Positions 50,194 to 63,702 are shown, counted from the first letter of the stretch. The stretch: 64,000 nt of DNA from Chamaea fasciata (GCA_029207755.1 JARCOQ010000005.1:57349449-57413448); one strand, 5' to 3'. Notes: generated from the letters alone by a model not told the origin. Numbers and translations are program-made.

Positions 50194-52596
50194 TCAGCTT
50201 TAGGTAACGTCCATTTAGAGTAGCCAGGGAGGAAGTAGCAAGTCTATGTTCAAAAAACAGAAGAACTACTGTGGAAAGTAGCCAGGAAAAAAAAAATTCC
50301 AGCAAGGCTTAACCAGCAACACAATCTGCAGTCTCAGATGACTTCCCTTGGAAAGTAGAAGAGTCTGGATTTTCCAGCGATGCTGTATATGCTCTTGTGT
50401 TCCCACTAGAACTTTCCATGGTTATATAATTTAAACATGGCGGGAAGAAACACACTTGTGCTTTTCAATGAGTGCATTTCTGGCATGAGTGGCACAGGTA
50501 CTCTAGGGTTTTGGTGATCTCACGTGGACATAGGGGAAGGCTGTGGAGGTTTTGAAGAGGATGAGTTAAGTGATTACCTACTCATCACTTAGAATTAGAG
50601 TTCTGATTTCCTAATCAGAATGTCACGCTGCAGAATAATGATGTGCCATCTAGATCCACAACAATGAGCAATACAATCACTACATCCACCACACTCTTCA
50701 CCTTCAGAGCTGGGTCATTTCACCAGCCTGGTCAAGGAGTATTTGCCCTTGGCAAAGCTGTGTTGAGTGCTCCTGATTACTGTCTTGCCATTCACTTATT
50801 TGGAAATAAACTACAAAAGAATGTGCTCTGTGTTTCCTCCAGGGGCTGAGGTGAGGCTTCCTGACCTCAGAGATCCTAATTTCTTTTCCAATTTAAAGGA
50901 AAACTGCAACTGAGCAAAAAAAGTACATTCCAAGTTTGTGCTAGATTGTTGACACATAAGCCTAACTTCAACCTTCTGGTCCCAAGAGTTCTTCAAACAC
51001 AATTAATCAAATCAGAGCAGCCTCCATGGGATTTCCAAACTATTGAAGCAAATGAGGTTCACAGGCAGGTCACATATTTCATTTCCCTCACACCATTTTT
51101 AAGCTGGTGGCTTCTGTACCTTGCAGTTTCATGGCTTTAATTAGTTCAGTCACGTAAACAATATTTTCAATGATGATGTCACAAAATCAGCTACTGCTGA
51201 TGATCTCAGGATGAAGAGCTGTTTGAAAATCTTTTTCTTTATCATTTATGTAGGCTCTTCAGGAGTAGTGAAGATAAATACTGCCAATAATATTATAGTA
51301 ATATATTATTTTATACTCTATGCAATCAGCTTCCTTGCCTTTTTACTGCCTTTCCAGCCTACTGGAGCCAGCACTGTGAGGAAAGATCAGGACACTATCC
51401 CACCAGAAACTTTCCCTTGCTAATTAGGAACATAGCCAGACAGTACACAGCGTGGAACTGAATTAGGTTCCTGGTCTGGGAAGCCACAAAGGGCTCTTCT
51501 GTTTCTTCTCTTGTCCTGTGCCTCTAAGGAGAATCCAGAAGGTGCCCCTCTGGCAGACAGGTTGACAAGAGATTAAGGCAGAAAGAACTCTTTTAGAACT
51601 GACGCTGCAATATTCTGTATTCTGGAGATCAAGGAAGAGACAGCAACAGTGGTGACAAGTCAAATCATGCTGAAAAATCCCAAAGCAATTTTCATTGGAG
51701 AGTGAAGGATTATTAGATTAATCACAAATAGATGTTAGGCTGTCCCTGATTCGGGTTCAGAACCGTGTTGATATACAAGTATGTGATAAACAAATCATAA
51801 GTCGAAAAATGTAATATGATTTCTCAGAACATCTTTTGATGTTAGATACAGGCTGAAAAATAATCTTCACTTGTAAATCCATGTCACCAAGTTTATAAAA
51901 CACAAAATAAGAAGACCCAGATAAAAATGAGAATCATAAAGGCAGCCCAAGCAAATAAAAAAAAAACTACTGCCCTGAACCTGTTGGTGCCAGTTTCACC
52001 TTTTATCAGTGGGCAGTTAACAAAGAGACTTTAACAAAGATGGAAAATCAGCCTTTATACTGCTTTTTCATACTCTATAAATAATCAACATGAGGAAAAA
52101 TTAATCAAGAAAATCACTACTGAAAGGAAAAGAATAAGAAAGGACCTTTGTAAGAACAAAACCTCACATTCCAGTAATGTCAAATCACAACATTTCTTAA
52201 GAATGATCTTAGCTGTGAGATGTCACTGAAAAAATGACAACATATTTTTTGCTATAACATTTCTTCATCAGGGAGACTAACAGAGAAACTACAGCAGCTC
52301 TGTGTCCACCTCTTCCTCTGGAAGGATGCTTCCACATCATTCACACTGCAGCCGTTTTGTAACATGCATGTGAGCCCAAAACAGAGAAATCATTAATGAC
52401 ATAAACTATCATTTATGACATTTTTTAGGGAATGTTTACAAAACTCTAAAAAAATACAGATGATTTTGGATTTTCAAATCTTAGATTGAGTCTGTAAGAA
52501 AGCATGCATTTGGCTAATAATCATAATTTACATATTTATGGCCACTGTGCTGAAAAGAACTGCCTCTTGGCACCAAAACAAGCTGAAAATATCTAC

Positions 52597-52622
52597 TTAT
52601 TTATTTATTTATTTATTTATTT
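52597..52622 (+). repeat. (TTTA)n microsatellite
   Basis: About six and a half TTTA units are followed by a diverged TTGG/TTTG-type tail to about 52650, as expected of an ageing tetranucleotide repeat. Confidence 0.95.
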
Positions 52623-53653
52623 GTTGGTTGGTTTGTTTGATTGCTTGTCCTAAGATGCAGATTTGACATTCTTTTGGAAAAAAAAAATATAAGTATGAAG
52701 ATAGACAAATTTCATTATTTACAGGGTAGAACATAAACTTCCCAGTATATACTGCATGGAGCTGGCAGGACAATGTTCTCCACATACAGAAGGCAACTTC
52801 AAACAGGAGTCTTTGAGTGTGTTGGTGCTCATCACATCAGTTTGGTAAAACTGGCTCATAGTGTGGGGATATTAAATTTTGAGCAGTCCAAATGGAAATG
52901 CTGCAGAGGTACCTCACTTTAATTCTCTCCTTCAAAGCTCTGTCCTCTTTTTGTCCTACTGGTAAAATATGGGCCCCAAATCATTGGACATTTCTTAAAA
53001 GTTTGTCCTCACAAGCACGATGAACACACTTTTAATGTCAGCAGGGCCAAGTGTTACACCAGTCAAGAATGGAAGGTATTTATCCACTGAAGAGCTGTCC
53101 ACCTTCCTTTCAATTTTGGGTAATCAATACCAAATTTATTTCTTTATAGTCCATTGACTTGCCTGCAATTGACCTAGTTTTCCTTGCCTCAGATGACAAA
53201 AATGTTCCACAAACCAACTGAAATCTTTTACTTGACCGTCCACTTCATTCTTTATTTAACAAACATCCTTTTGTTGGCAGTGTTTGATGTGCAGCCAGCA
53301 GAATAAAACAGCTCCAGTTTTGCAGATATAGTCCATTATTAACTTTTTTCATTTGCTGTCTTGTCTAGAGTGCATATGTAGGCAAGGCTGGCTACAGCAA
53401 TCCACAGTGGATTAAATAGTTCAAGTACATAATTGTCACCACAAACCTTTATTTTGACACAAAAATGCATTGTGCATTTCTATTGTCACGCACTTTGAAG
53501 TCATTACTGTACCACAGGAAATTTTCAACATAACTTACTTTCTTGCAGTTGTTAGATGCTGGTTCTTCTAATTATGACAGAGAAGGGAAGGCAGCATATT
53601 GAAATACTTTCAGCGAAAATTAAGATTCTTTAACTGAAACATTTCAACTATTG

Positions 53654-53673
53654 AATAAATAAATAAATAAATT
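53654..53673 (+). repeat. (AAAT)n microsatellite
   Basis: About five tetranucleotide units (AATAAATAAATAAATAAATT). Confidence 0.9.
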
Positions 53674-56600
53674 TAAACACAGTTGCAATAAAAAATGAGC
53701 CTCTTGAAATTAGTCATAACTAGAAGTTGGCAAGCAGTTTATACTAACAACATACAATTAGCTGCAGGGATTTAACAACAGGCTTTTGCAGGAATTATTA
53801 TTGAGTCTGTTGTCTTTCTGATTAATGCTATTAACTCTTGCTTACATGTCTTCACTGATCCAATTTTCCAGATTCTACTATCTGTCCACCTGGAAAAAAG
53901 TAAAAGTTGGTCCCAAAACTGCCACTTTAGGAGCTGAATGTGACATTCACACAGGATATAAAAAATAATTAGAACATGACTGTGCTGCTATTTGTTGGAT
54001 GAAGGACTACAAGAAAATTTGATACCACAATCCAGTTTCTGGCTTCCCACACACTCTGAGCATGATGAGGCACGTGTGTCTATAGCCTGGTGCTCCCTGC
54101 ATTCATTCAGATGCTGAATGTTTGAGCTGCTTCTGAGATGAAGCATTCACAGGTCTGGAGATGGAGAGTGATGGGGCTCTGCAAGAAAGAGGAATCTGCC
54201 CCGTTACCTGTGATTAGCGAGAATCTCACAAAAGGGAGTAAAAGAAACTTTTCCCCTCTCACTTTTTCATATGGATATCAAGACTCTGATCCATGTGAGA
54301 TAAATATGCCACTCATCCACTAGCACCTTGTGTTCTTATTATTGCAAATTCAGTTGGAAATTTAAGGAGAACCAGTGGGTAATCAGCAGTGATCTACAAA
54401 GAACCTGGTTTAGGCAACTTCTACAGTCATGTCAGCAATCAATATTTAATTTTATCTCTGCATTTATTTATGCTACTCATCTTCTCACACACTCATAAGA
54501 TTAGAAAATGTTCATACAGATAAAAACATTAATTTGAAATTATTAGAAAAAAAAAAGGTGTTTGTTTGGTCTTCTGAAAAATCAGCTTTATTACTTGTCA
54601 AGTCTCCTTAGCTAAGTGCTTCACCTAATCAATTTCAATATTTGCTTTTTGCTTTATATATAACAAAGCAATAGAGACCATTGATTAAACATTAAAGAGA
54701 TGTGTGGTAGCTCCTAGTGATCTGAATAGATAAAAGGGCCTATGTCCACTTTTTTTAATTGTAAACCACCAAATTGTTTCAAGGGGGCCTTTATAGCCCT
54801 CTGGAAACAAAAGCCTAAGCAATGTCCAGTGGCCTTACAAAATACTGGATATCTGCTGCATTTTTTCCTCTGACCTTTCAGTCTGTTTGGACAACCAAGA
54901 AAGGAGAAAAAACTGATACAGAAATCCACAGAAACCTGCTCTGCTGTAGAAGAGCCTCATTTTGTGTTTACAGAGAAAATAAATGATGCCGACTTCTTTC
55001 TTGCCATGGGGGAAGATGAAGTTAGAAAAGGAGAGATCTCTCGGGAGAATCTTGCTTCTTACAACCTCTCCCACAGCAAGTAAAACCCTATTTGGGTCCT
55101 GACACCAAACTCAGCCAGTAATAGTTAAAAGGGACTGACAGTGAGAGGCTACTCTAGGCTGCAGCCAGGGCATCCAGACATGCCCAGCCCCGCCAAGGTG
55201 CTGCAGCACTCAAGGGCTACAAATTTCCTGTTTGGGCTGTGGGGCCCGGGGTACGGTTGGAACAAACCCAGCACAGGGACATCAGTGTGCTGAGCAGCAG
55301 GCACTCAATGACCTCCCTGTGCTGCCCAGAGCTGAGCCTCTGCAGTGTGTGCACCAGGCCAGCTGCTCCCAGGCTCCTGAGCTGTGAACACTCTGCACAA
55401 CATCAGCTCTGCAGGCATGTGCCTCTGGGCAGCCTGGCCCCAGCCTGTTCTCTGGTTACCAGGGGTGTTTGAAAGAGCCTAACTTTGTTATCTTCAGTTC
55501 CTCTGTATGGAAAATCTCTTACCATACATTTGGGGACCACTACTCTGGTCTTGCTGACCTGTTCCAAGGACAGACCCAGGGAGATGATCCCGCTGCTATC
55601 AGAGCAGAAAACAAGTCCATTTTGGTACTGACAACACAGCTGAGGACTTCTCCTCCACACTCTTGTAGGTCTCCATGAGTTTTTTATGGCTATACAGTTC
55701 CTAAACTTTGTTCTGCACAGCTTCTTTTAATTCCAACAGGATACTGTCTGCAAAGCTCAGTATGGACTAAGCAAAGTATTCTGAATTTGTTCCACACTGT
55801 ATATTTGTCATAGATACACTGCATCAACACAAAGACACTGATACAAATCACAAACCCATTAATGCTTGAAGAGAATAAATGTTAAAAAGTTCTGTTTATC
55901 CCTGCTAGCGAAATTTGCTCTGAAATCCTTCCAGGTTTGCACTCAATAGGATATTTATTTAAAAGGAACAGGAAGGAAAACAACAGAGGTAAGTGAAAAT
56001 CCATCAAAAAGCATCATTCCTCTGCCAGGTGCAAGAGAAAGGAAGATAAAACAGATAATAACACTGTTGGAACAGAATGCTGTTAAGGTTGATGGATGGG
56101 AAGAGTTGACAGTTCACAGAGACTGTGAGGGCAAGCTGTTGGGTATGGTGTCAGACTCAATAAATCTATACATCCTTGTTTCACCCAAACACAGCTCTAT
56201 CACAAATGATACAGTCCATCACTGTGCCTTGTGCTGATTTTTTCAACTTAGAATGTGAACTAACAGCATATTTAAAAAGGTGTGTGGGAAGCACTGTTTC
56301 CTGCAGGAATCACCACAGGGGGTCAGGTACAATACCTGAGAAACTTTGATTCCTGTTTGTCCCACTATGATGTTTACACCACTGAGAACCCATGTATTAT
56401 ACGAAATTATATATAGCAAGCCAATAGGATATAGCACTTGGCACCCTCTTCTTTGGGGATGATGTCAATGTGTTAAAGGACATGGGGAATGGAAACACTT
56501 GTAAGGAGCAGTCCATGGATAAGAACTACTGAGAAAATTGATGAGAGGAAAAGGAGAATAATTTGTGGTGCTGCACAGTGAATATACAAAAAACCTGGCA

Positions 56601-57305
56601 CTGAAAGTGTTGCTTTTCCTTTATTTATTTTTTGGTTTTGGGTTTTTTTTAATTATCATGAAAAAGTCAACATTTTCAGGTAGCTGTGGGATTAAATGTG
56701 AATAAAATAAACAAGTTTTTAGTTTCACAAACTCGTTAGCAAACCTTAGATTTTCTCCTTAGATTAGAATGGCTGTGACAATGTTGACATAGTTGTCAGA
56801 GAGCACTTTTCATTTGTGGATCATAAAACAATGAATAAAAGTAGGGAAAAAAAATATGAGCAGTGCCTCATACAGAAAGAATCTGAGGAACAGAGAAGCA
56901 CACTGATTTCTCCAAGGAAAACCAAGTGTTATAATACCTTCTGCAGAATCATATCCACTGACCCATCCTGGGACTATGGGGCTTTCTTTTTCCTTTTAAC
57001 CCTTCCTTAACATTTCAGACTTGCCAATGAAGTTGTATTTGTGGCACCACCTCCCAGAGTGTTGCATGACTTCTCCTTAGAGGACAATAACACTGCTACA
57101 GGAGTCAAACACACAGGAGAGGTCAGGGTCTCAGAAGAGTAATTGCACTTCCATTTCCAGGCTCTCCTCAGGCAGTTTGATCACAAACAGAGTGGACAGA
57201 GCCATTTTGGACAGACTGCTGTGAATGCCTCCATACCCAGACTCCACTTCCAAAGAGGATTTAAAACAGGGGATTGAGCTTGGCTGGTCAATTTGCGAGT
57301 AGAGG

Positions 57306-57454
57306 ATGATGGGAAGTTGGGGAATTCTGCTGCTAAATTCTGTTATTCCTTTGGCTCATTCTGCTTGTTACCTTGCAAGTGCATCTACTGACCCACAGAG
57401 GACCACAAATAGCATCCACCAGGCAAGGGAGAAAATATTTCATTTTCTCCCAAG
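57306..57454 (+). other. Candidate first coding exon with signal peptide
   Basis: Two tandem ATGs (57306, 57309) open a frame of 49 codons plus two bases. It stops at a consensus donor (CTCCCAAG|GTAAGT, GT at 57455), with the in-frame stop just inside the putative intron. The peptide starts MMGSWGILLLNSVIPLAHSA, with a short start, a hydrophobic stretch and small residues (SA, ASA) suited to signal peptidase, followed by a polar tail with QRTTNSIHQAREK. A TATA-like TTTAAAA lies at 57260-57266, about 40 bases upstream. Together this resembles exon 1 of a secreted or type I membrane protein. I recognise no family and see no matching next exon. Short hydrophobic frames occur by chance, so support is modest. 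Confidence 0.25.
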
Positions 57455-59002
57455 GTAAGTTCATTTACTCTCCTCAGATTCACAAGTGAAGTAGTCTTCT
57501 TTTTGGAAGGTATTTCTGAATACCAAACTTTAGATTATGTACCGATTTTACATACCTCTGTACCCCCATTACTGCATAACTTTAGATTGCTATAAATCTT
57601 GGGATTGAGTACTCTGAATATAGTAGAATTTCCTTTAGGAGGAGCGAGGGAATTTGAAACAAAAGTTTGCTAGGCCTTTCTGTAGCTATCAGATTTGAGA
57701 AATGAAATCTGAATCAATGTCAGTGTATTTCTACTGCTATCATTTAAAAATAGATTTACTTTAACACTTGAATTTTACACATCATGTAAGACACCTTAAA
57801 CTTTTCTGTTCATCATCAGAGATGTCTTAAAAGATGATGCATAGATATTAAAATTTCTAGCAAATGCTCATGGTCACTCTCTGTTCCACAGTGCAAGACA
57901 AACCTTCTGATAAATTAAAAAGTGGCAGGTATGGCTCTGCCAGTGCTGGATCAGGATAAGGAAGAGCCAGAAGTATCTTTATCCCTTCTAACGCCTCATG
58001 ATCCTAAGGTACTGTAATCCATCTCCAGGCAATTGTGAGCCATGCCCAGCTGGTCAGGGCCTGAGCAGCAGTCCCACAATCATACAATGAGATGGTCACA
58101 AAGTTGGCAATGTCCAATACCCGTATGGATTTTTGATGTATTTATTATGTGCCTTCAATAACTGCATCTTCCAGGGATTAGCACAGAAAAGTACAACCTT
58201 CAACATTACAGGCTATAATTAAGAATTCAACATCCACAAGCTTTAGGTCACTTTAAAACTCCACTCCCAAGTTACCAGGAAAGCCAGGAACTCTGGATTT
58301 TCAGGCAAGGCAGATTCTCTTCAGAAGGTTAATTTACTCCCCTAGCCTTCAGTGGCACCTAGTGGAAAAGAAGTAACTCGAAGAGCAGTTGGGAGGGAAA
58401 ATGCAACTATGCAATCTTTTTCCAGCTCCATCAAACAATCTTCGTCCAACACCTCCAACAATAAGGATGTGGAGTGGCTATATGAAAAAATAACAAGATG
58501 CTGGCATGGAGCAGAGCTCCTGGCAACAGGAGCCTGTTCTCTCAGGAAGGGCCTGTTTTTCAAAACAAGTTCAGAAGTTAGCACATGAAGGTGTAAAAAG
58601 AGCCTAATGCAGCATGATGACAAAGCCAGCAACCCTGAAAGAACAGATAGGGTGCAAAAGTGATGAAAGGTGGATCTGACCAGGGAGACTACTGGAATCA
58701 TTTAAGATTTCCTGTTGGAAGTACATACAAGGCGTTTTACCTTTTCTACCAGGGCAGACATTGAGTTATCACTATCCATTTACAAGTCATACTTGGCAGT
58801 TTAATAAAGTATCTTTTTTTATTCTTCCCTTTTCTGACCATGCCCCTGTAATTTATTAATACAGATAAGATTATATGTTGTTCTGGGAGAACACATGCCT
58901 TGTTTCCTGGTAGCTCTGTGCCACATTACTATATTATTGGGGAGTCTATTTATAAACACTCCTTGTGGCTTCACCCACTCTTCAGGGATGGGACTTTAGG
59001 TT
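57455..59002. other. Non-coding sequence, no gene recognised
   Basis: No repeat or gene is recognised. Opposing frames at 58342-58701 (minus, 119 codons) and 58352-58588 (plus, non-ATG start) overlap; neither has a known motif. Confidence 0.6.
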
Positions 59003-59025
59003 CCCTGCCCCTCCCCTCCCCTCCC
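59003..59025 (-). repeat. Strong G-quadruplex motif on minus strand
   Basis: The plus strand has five C-runs (CCC, CCCC, CCCC, CCCC, CCC) separated by one or two bases, so the minus strand reads GGGAGGGGAGGGG and so on, with single-base loops. This fits the canonical G3+N1-7 pattern with the shortest loops, usually the most stable parallel type. It lies about 95 bases before a CR1 insertion. Confidence 0.8.
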
Positions 59026-59118
59026 TCACCATTCCCAGCCCCTGGAGCTCCTGATACCTTGTGAAATTGGCACTGCCTTTTTATGGTTTATTTTTTCAGA
59101 TTATCTGTACATCAAGTA

Positions 59119-59445
59119 ATACCTGAAGGGAACTGACAAGAAAGATTGAGACTTTTTACAAGAGCATGCAGTGACAGGACAAGGAGAAATGGCTTCAAAC
59201 TGAAACAAAGGAGGTTTAGGTTAGATAGGAGGAAAAAAGTCCTTAATTTGAGGGTCGTGAAGCACTGGAACAGATTGCCCAGAGGATCTCTGAATGTCCC
59301 ATCCCTGGAAGTTCAAGACTTCGTTGAATGCAGCTCTGAGCAACCTGATTAGTGAAAAGTGTCCCTGACCAAGGCAGGGGAGTTGGAAGAAAATATTTTT
59401 TAAGATCCCTTCCAACAGAAACCATTCCATGATTCAATGATTCTT
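59119..59445 (+). mobile_element. CR1 LINE, 5'-truncated, plus strand
   Basis: The element begins near TACCTGAAGGGAA, runs through GACAGGACAAGGAGAAATGG and GAAGCACTGGAACAGATTGC, and ends CCATGATTCAATGATTCTT, the CR1 3' repeat. The plus strand still shows the ORF2 C-terminus in one frame: ACSDRTRRNGFKLK, then RVVKHWNRLPRG and VPSLEVQ, ending 59350-59352 with a stop. It is the least decayed CR1 copy here by eye, but it is only the last 330 bases or so and is dead. It starts at nearly the same CR1 position as the copy at 7.1 kb. Confidence 0.95.
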
Positions 59446-62400
59446 ATTACCTGACTTGAAGAAAAGTCCACAACCTTTTTCAGACTAGTACTTGAGCTTG
59501 TAGCTTCCATATCTCATTCACCATGGGAGAAATCTATCCTGTAAAGCTCATCTAAAAGTTGTCCCCATTGTCAGTGCACTGCCACACACCTTAACTCTAT
59601 TAGCTATTGTGTCATAGAGTCACCTTTTCCATTTTTCCTCAAAACAGCTATGAAACTTCACCAGTGGCAAAGTGAGTTGGGCACTCGGCTTCCACCAAAC
59701 TTCTAAATATTAGTGTAATTCTGCTTCTTCTTTTGCAGGTGGGAAAATCTCTCTATAGCTTCACTGGAGTGTTTGAGGAGTGCTCACATGGGTTAATGCA
59801 AAGGTTTTTGATGAGTATTTATCTCCCTTGATAGCCAGAAGAGCTCATTCCCTGTACCATACTTTCACTGCCTTTCTGGGAAACACTTGCTATCGTATTT
59901 CTGTAGTCCATCCATCCTCATTTTGGTACTTATGCATTCAGTTTTCCTTGATGCTGTCATCCCTGAACAGTTGAAAAAGGCCAAGATAAACAGTTCATGA
60001 GTGGGTTCCTTCTCCCTTTCTACTTGAGCTGCAAAACCAGACCCTGAATTTGTTCTTGAAAGAACAACACACTGTTCACTTCTCTGCTCACATCTCTTCG
60101 GCAGAGTTTTCAAGAAAGCAACTCACAGAATGCTAACTACTGGACAGACCTTGAAAAGCTCAATTTCTCTCTGTCCTGTGGTTTTAGTCTTTTCCTATTT
60201 TTTTTTTTAAATTCATCTCCAAATACCAAGTGTATTGGTAGAAGATGACCTCAGCATGTGGCGACTTTGTTGGGTAGGTGGTTTCTTTGTTTGTTCTACA
60301 CATCCTCTCCAATTCATCCAATTTGGTATGTATTCATTCTATGATACTGAGGCCAAAGGACAGAAGCTTCCAGACAGGCAATTTATCAACAGCTGCAGCT
60401 CCATCCTATGGAGCTACTGCATTCCCAGCAGCACGGGCTTGTCCTGTCTGGGTACAGCTTGTCCTCGTAATGCCAAATATGACACTGCCAGAGTTTGCTT
60501 TTAGCATTAATCCTATGGCATCACCCAAGTGAACTATTTCAGTTGTAACCCACAGTATAATAAAGAAGGGATTAAGATGACCTTGATTATTAGAAAATTA
60601 CAGTACCCTAAACCTGATGGAAATAGTGAGTATTGCCCACTGTCTCTTAGATGAGTTCAAACATTAGCTTGTTAGGGAGGGAAAAAGCTTGTAAATGTTA
60701 GTGTTTAATAGCAGATCCAACAAAGTGTTTAATAGGTGCACCAAAGCCAGAACATCTGCCACCAACTTTATTTCATACTGCAGTGGGCTGTGACTGACAT
60801 CCCTACCGTATTCCATGTACTGATTTGTTCTCTGTATTGGATTTTAAATTAAATGTCTTTGTTTCCTGAGACCCTGGTTTTCCTAACAAATGGTCCTTCT
60901 TCTGCACTGCTTTGAAATCCATCACATTTTCATGTGAATATCAAATAGTGGTTTATATTTTTCTACTGAATAATTTTATTCCTCCAGCATGCACACCATT
61001 TGCCCTGCCTAGTATACTCTGCATTTATCTTATCTCTTTCTTCCTTTTTGCTTAAGTGCTAACAATATAATGAAAGCTGCAAGCAGATAGGTTTCATATC
61101 TGTTGATCTGATTACCTTTAATTTCAAAATAAGGTACTGTAATTTCTTTCCACCTCTTGGGCTGTGTATTACCCTCTAAAATCTCCATTGCTTGTTTACA
61201 TAACTTTAGAAAACATTTTGATACCCTATAATATTTCTTGGGCAATATGGACTATACAAAGCACTTAGCAGGGTGAAAGGGTAAGGTTGCAGTGCCATTT
61301 AGAATGTTTCTGGAATAGCAAAGCGTTTCATTGTTTGTTTTCCTGTGTACTTTTTTGTAATAACCAAGATCTTTTCCATTTTCTTGCACTTTTGGAGGTC
61401 ACTAACTGCTAGATGCTTGAACCAACTAGTCTAAACTTACTTCCAGAGTAAGAACTTCCAGAATTTATTTAATTTAAATCTGATGGAAGACATCTATTCC
61501 AGTCATTGCCAGTAAGAAGTAAGATGAAGTAAGCTGTATGGAATCTGCAGAGTCCAGCTCTGTACACAAGAAGTCCAGGAGCTTTTGTGAAAGGTGAGAT
61601 CTTCTCAGCATAAACTCTTCCACGGAGGGGATGATCCTGCTACTGCCTACAGATTAGGGAAAAGACACAATTTCCAGCCTTTATACAAAGAAAATTGAAG
61701 ATAGAAGCATGTTTAAATCCATGTAGGGACTATTCAGCCTTGCTAATTCCATCTGCTTATTGATTTAAATGTGCCTGGTTTAATATGCACCTCTTGGGGA
61801 ACTTTCATTATGTGAGTAGTTTTAGAAAACAGTGCAGTAATAACACAAGTGAGAGTGAAAAAAGTTTCTAATGACATCAGGGTATTAGGTAGAAATCTTG
61901 TTTGGTGCCTGCCTGTTCTCAGGTCAGACTTAGTTACTACCACGAAACCTTCCTCTCATAACTTTTAAAAAAAATCCAGAGAGGATAAAATTAATTAGGA
62001 AAACAGAGCTATTTGGCAGATGACGGTCCCACCTATCAAAATAATGTGCATCTGTTCACGTTTTATATGCCTAATTTCCCCCAAATAGGTGCAGAATACT
62101 CAACTGTTATTTTTAGATTTTGTGGAAATCCAAGGGAAAAATAGAAATATACAGCTGGAACACTGCATGGGCATCATTAACTAGAAAAGCTTGTTTTCAA
62201 AGAACGTTTACCATGTCTTTTCCAGATTCTCCTTCCATCACCTATAATACCCTCCTTGGTCTTTTCTCTCTGCCGAAGAACTGGGTATTCTCCAGAAGCA
62301 TGATCCTAGCAGGGACTAGTACTCCTCAAGCAGTGTGAGTAGTTACCACAGGTGGTTGTTTCTCTCTGGAGCCACAGTCAGCCAGGGGTACTATCTGTCT

Positions 62401-63628
62401 TCCAGGGACTCTCAGCATTTCACAGGATGAGCTCTGAGCTGGAGGATTATAAAATCCAATACTAACTGTGAATGTCTTTCCTCATTAACAACACAGGGAG
62501 TAAAATCAAAGGTATAGCATTGCACTGCAGTGAATGCAGCACGTGTTTGCATCCAGATCTGTAGATATAGGGCAACTTTGAAATTTAAGTAGTCAAAGAA
62601 AAAAAGAAAAAATATCCTTAAAGTAGTCCCCAGTAAAAGCACAGCGCTTCTGTGCTTAAGCCAGCCTTGATACTGGGGCTAGACATAGAAAGTGAAAAAC
62701 TAACTGGTATTACCTTTGTGCACAGAAATTGTAGCAGACAGATTGTCCCTGCCAGCATCACAGAAGGTGGGAGCATGGGGACATGCTGGGAGAGCCGGCA
62801 CTGGTGATTTCTTCTGCCTAGTCCCCTGGTCCTGCTCCCTCAAACTCTCTCTCTCTCTCCCACATCTTGTCCACAGTGGGGAAAAGAGCCCCATTTTTGC
62901 TTGTGGCAGGTGATGTATGCTAATCAACCTTCAATGCTGAGTGCTCTGGGCACACCCAGATGGTTGTTGGGTCCAACCAAGACAGACCACCAGGGAAGTG
63001 CTTGGGGATGAGGCAACCCAGGAAGTCAGTTTGCAAGCTGGGGCTTAGGTCAGGGGAATCAGTGGGCACCAACAGGCATGGCTGAGCTGGAGACCAGGAC
63101 TGTCCCCAGCATGGCTTGGACAAAGGCTAAAGGACCAGTCCCTGGGTACATGAGCAGGTATGGAAAAGATTCCATGTGAGACTCATTAGGGCCATTAAGG
63201 CTTATTGTGCCCTCAGAGCTCCAACAGCCCAGAGGAAACACATGACTGATGAAGGAAATGCTTGTTATCAAATTATTTTTGTCCACCTTGAAGAAATTCT
63301 GTAATAGCATCCAGCTATCTTGTTGCCATCTAATCATGTAAAAGGTGCTAATTGTCAGCTGATAATGAAAAGGTAACACAAAGGCATTGTAACAGATCTC
63401 TGAAGTGGCTCAGCAGTCAGCCTCTATCTGTGATGAAAGATGTAAATTCAATACTCACATCAAAGGAGGTAGTCATGCACACAGCCAACTAAACAAGCAT
63501 TGGGCACCTACAGATCATTCACATATTTCATGTCATGGGAAATACCAGGATGGAGAGGAAGGGTGGTTGGAGGGTTACATGTAAATGTTCGTATCTAACC
63601 TGAACCCAAATTCACACCTGGCTTGCCC
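59446..63628. other. Non-coding sequence, no gene recognised
   Basis: No gene or named transposon is seen. A short (CT)n is at 62845-62859. About 62715-63230 is GC-richer, with overlapping frames on both strands and no recognisable motif. The remainder is AT-rich. Confidence 0.65.
62845..62859 (+). repeat. Short (CT)n microsatellite
   Basis: About seven CT units within a pyrimidine-rich stretch. Confidence 0.85.
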
Positions 63629-63702
63629 ATAAACATAGTTATAAATGTAATTTATAAAAGCATTCTAATTTATAATTATAAACATAAATTATAAAAGCAT
63701 TT
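63629..63702 (+). repeat. Imperfect AT-rich tandem duplication
   Basis: ATAAACATA is followed by TTATAAAAGCATT twice: 63629-63637 with 63652-63664, then 63678-63686 with 63689-63701. The second copy has lost about 12 bases of the spacer. This is a local duplication with a deletion. Confidence 0.75.

Larger units (their letters stand above)
50194..57305. other. Non-coding sequence, no gene recognised
   Basis: Two microsatellites are present (52597-52622, 53654-53673). A GC-richer patch at 55150-55460 has several CTCTGCA words and no clear repeat identity. A splice-site pair around 55937-55989 (TTCCAG acceptor, AACAGAG|GTAAGT donor) encloses a short open block but is weak evidence. No gene is recognised. 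Confidence 0.6.

Noticed and set aside
55150..55460. GC-rich patch as a CR1 or LTR fragment
   Set aside because: A GGGCAGCCTGG phrase resembles CR1, but the surrounding sequence does not align with any CR1 or LTR text I know.
55937..55989. Short exon between TTCCAG and AACAGAG|GTAAGT
   Set aside because: Only about 53 bases, A-rich, with weak acceptor context and no protein-like composition.
58342..58701. Overlapping frames on both strands as a gene
   Set aside because: The plus frame lacks an ATG at its start, neither has motifs, and no clear donor follows.
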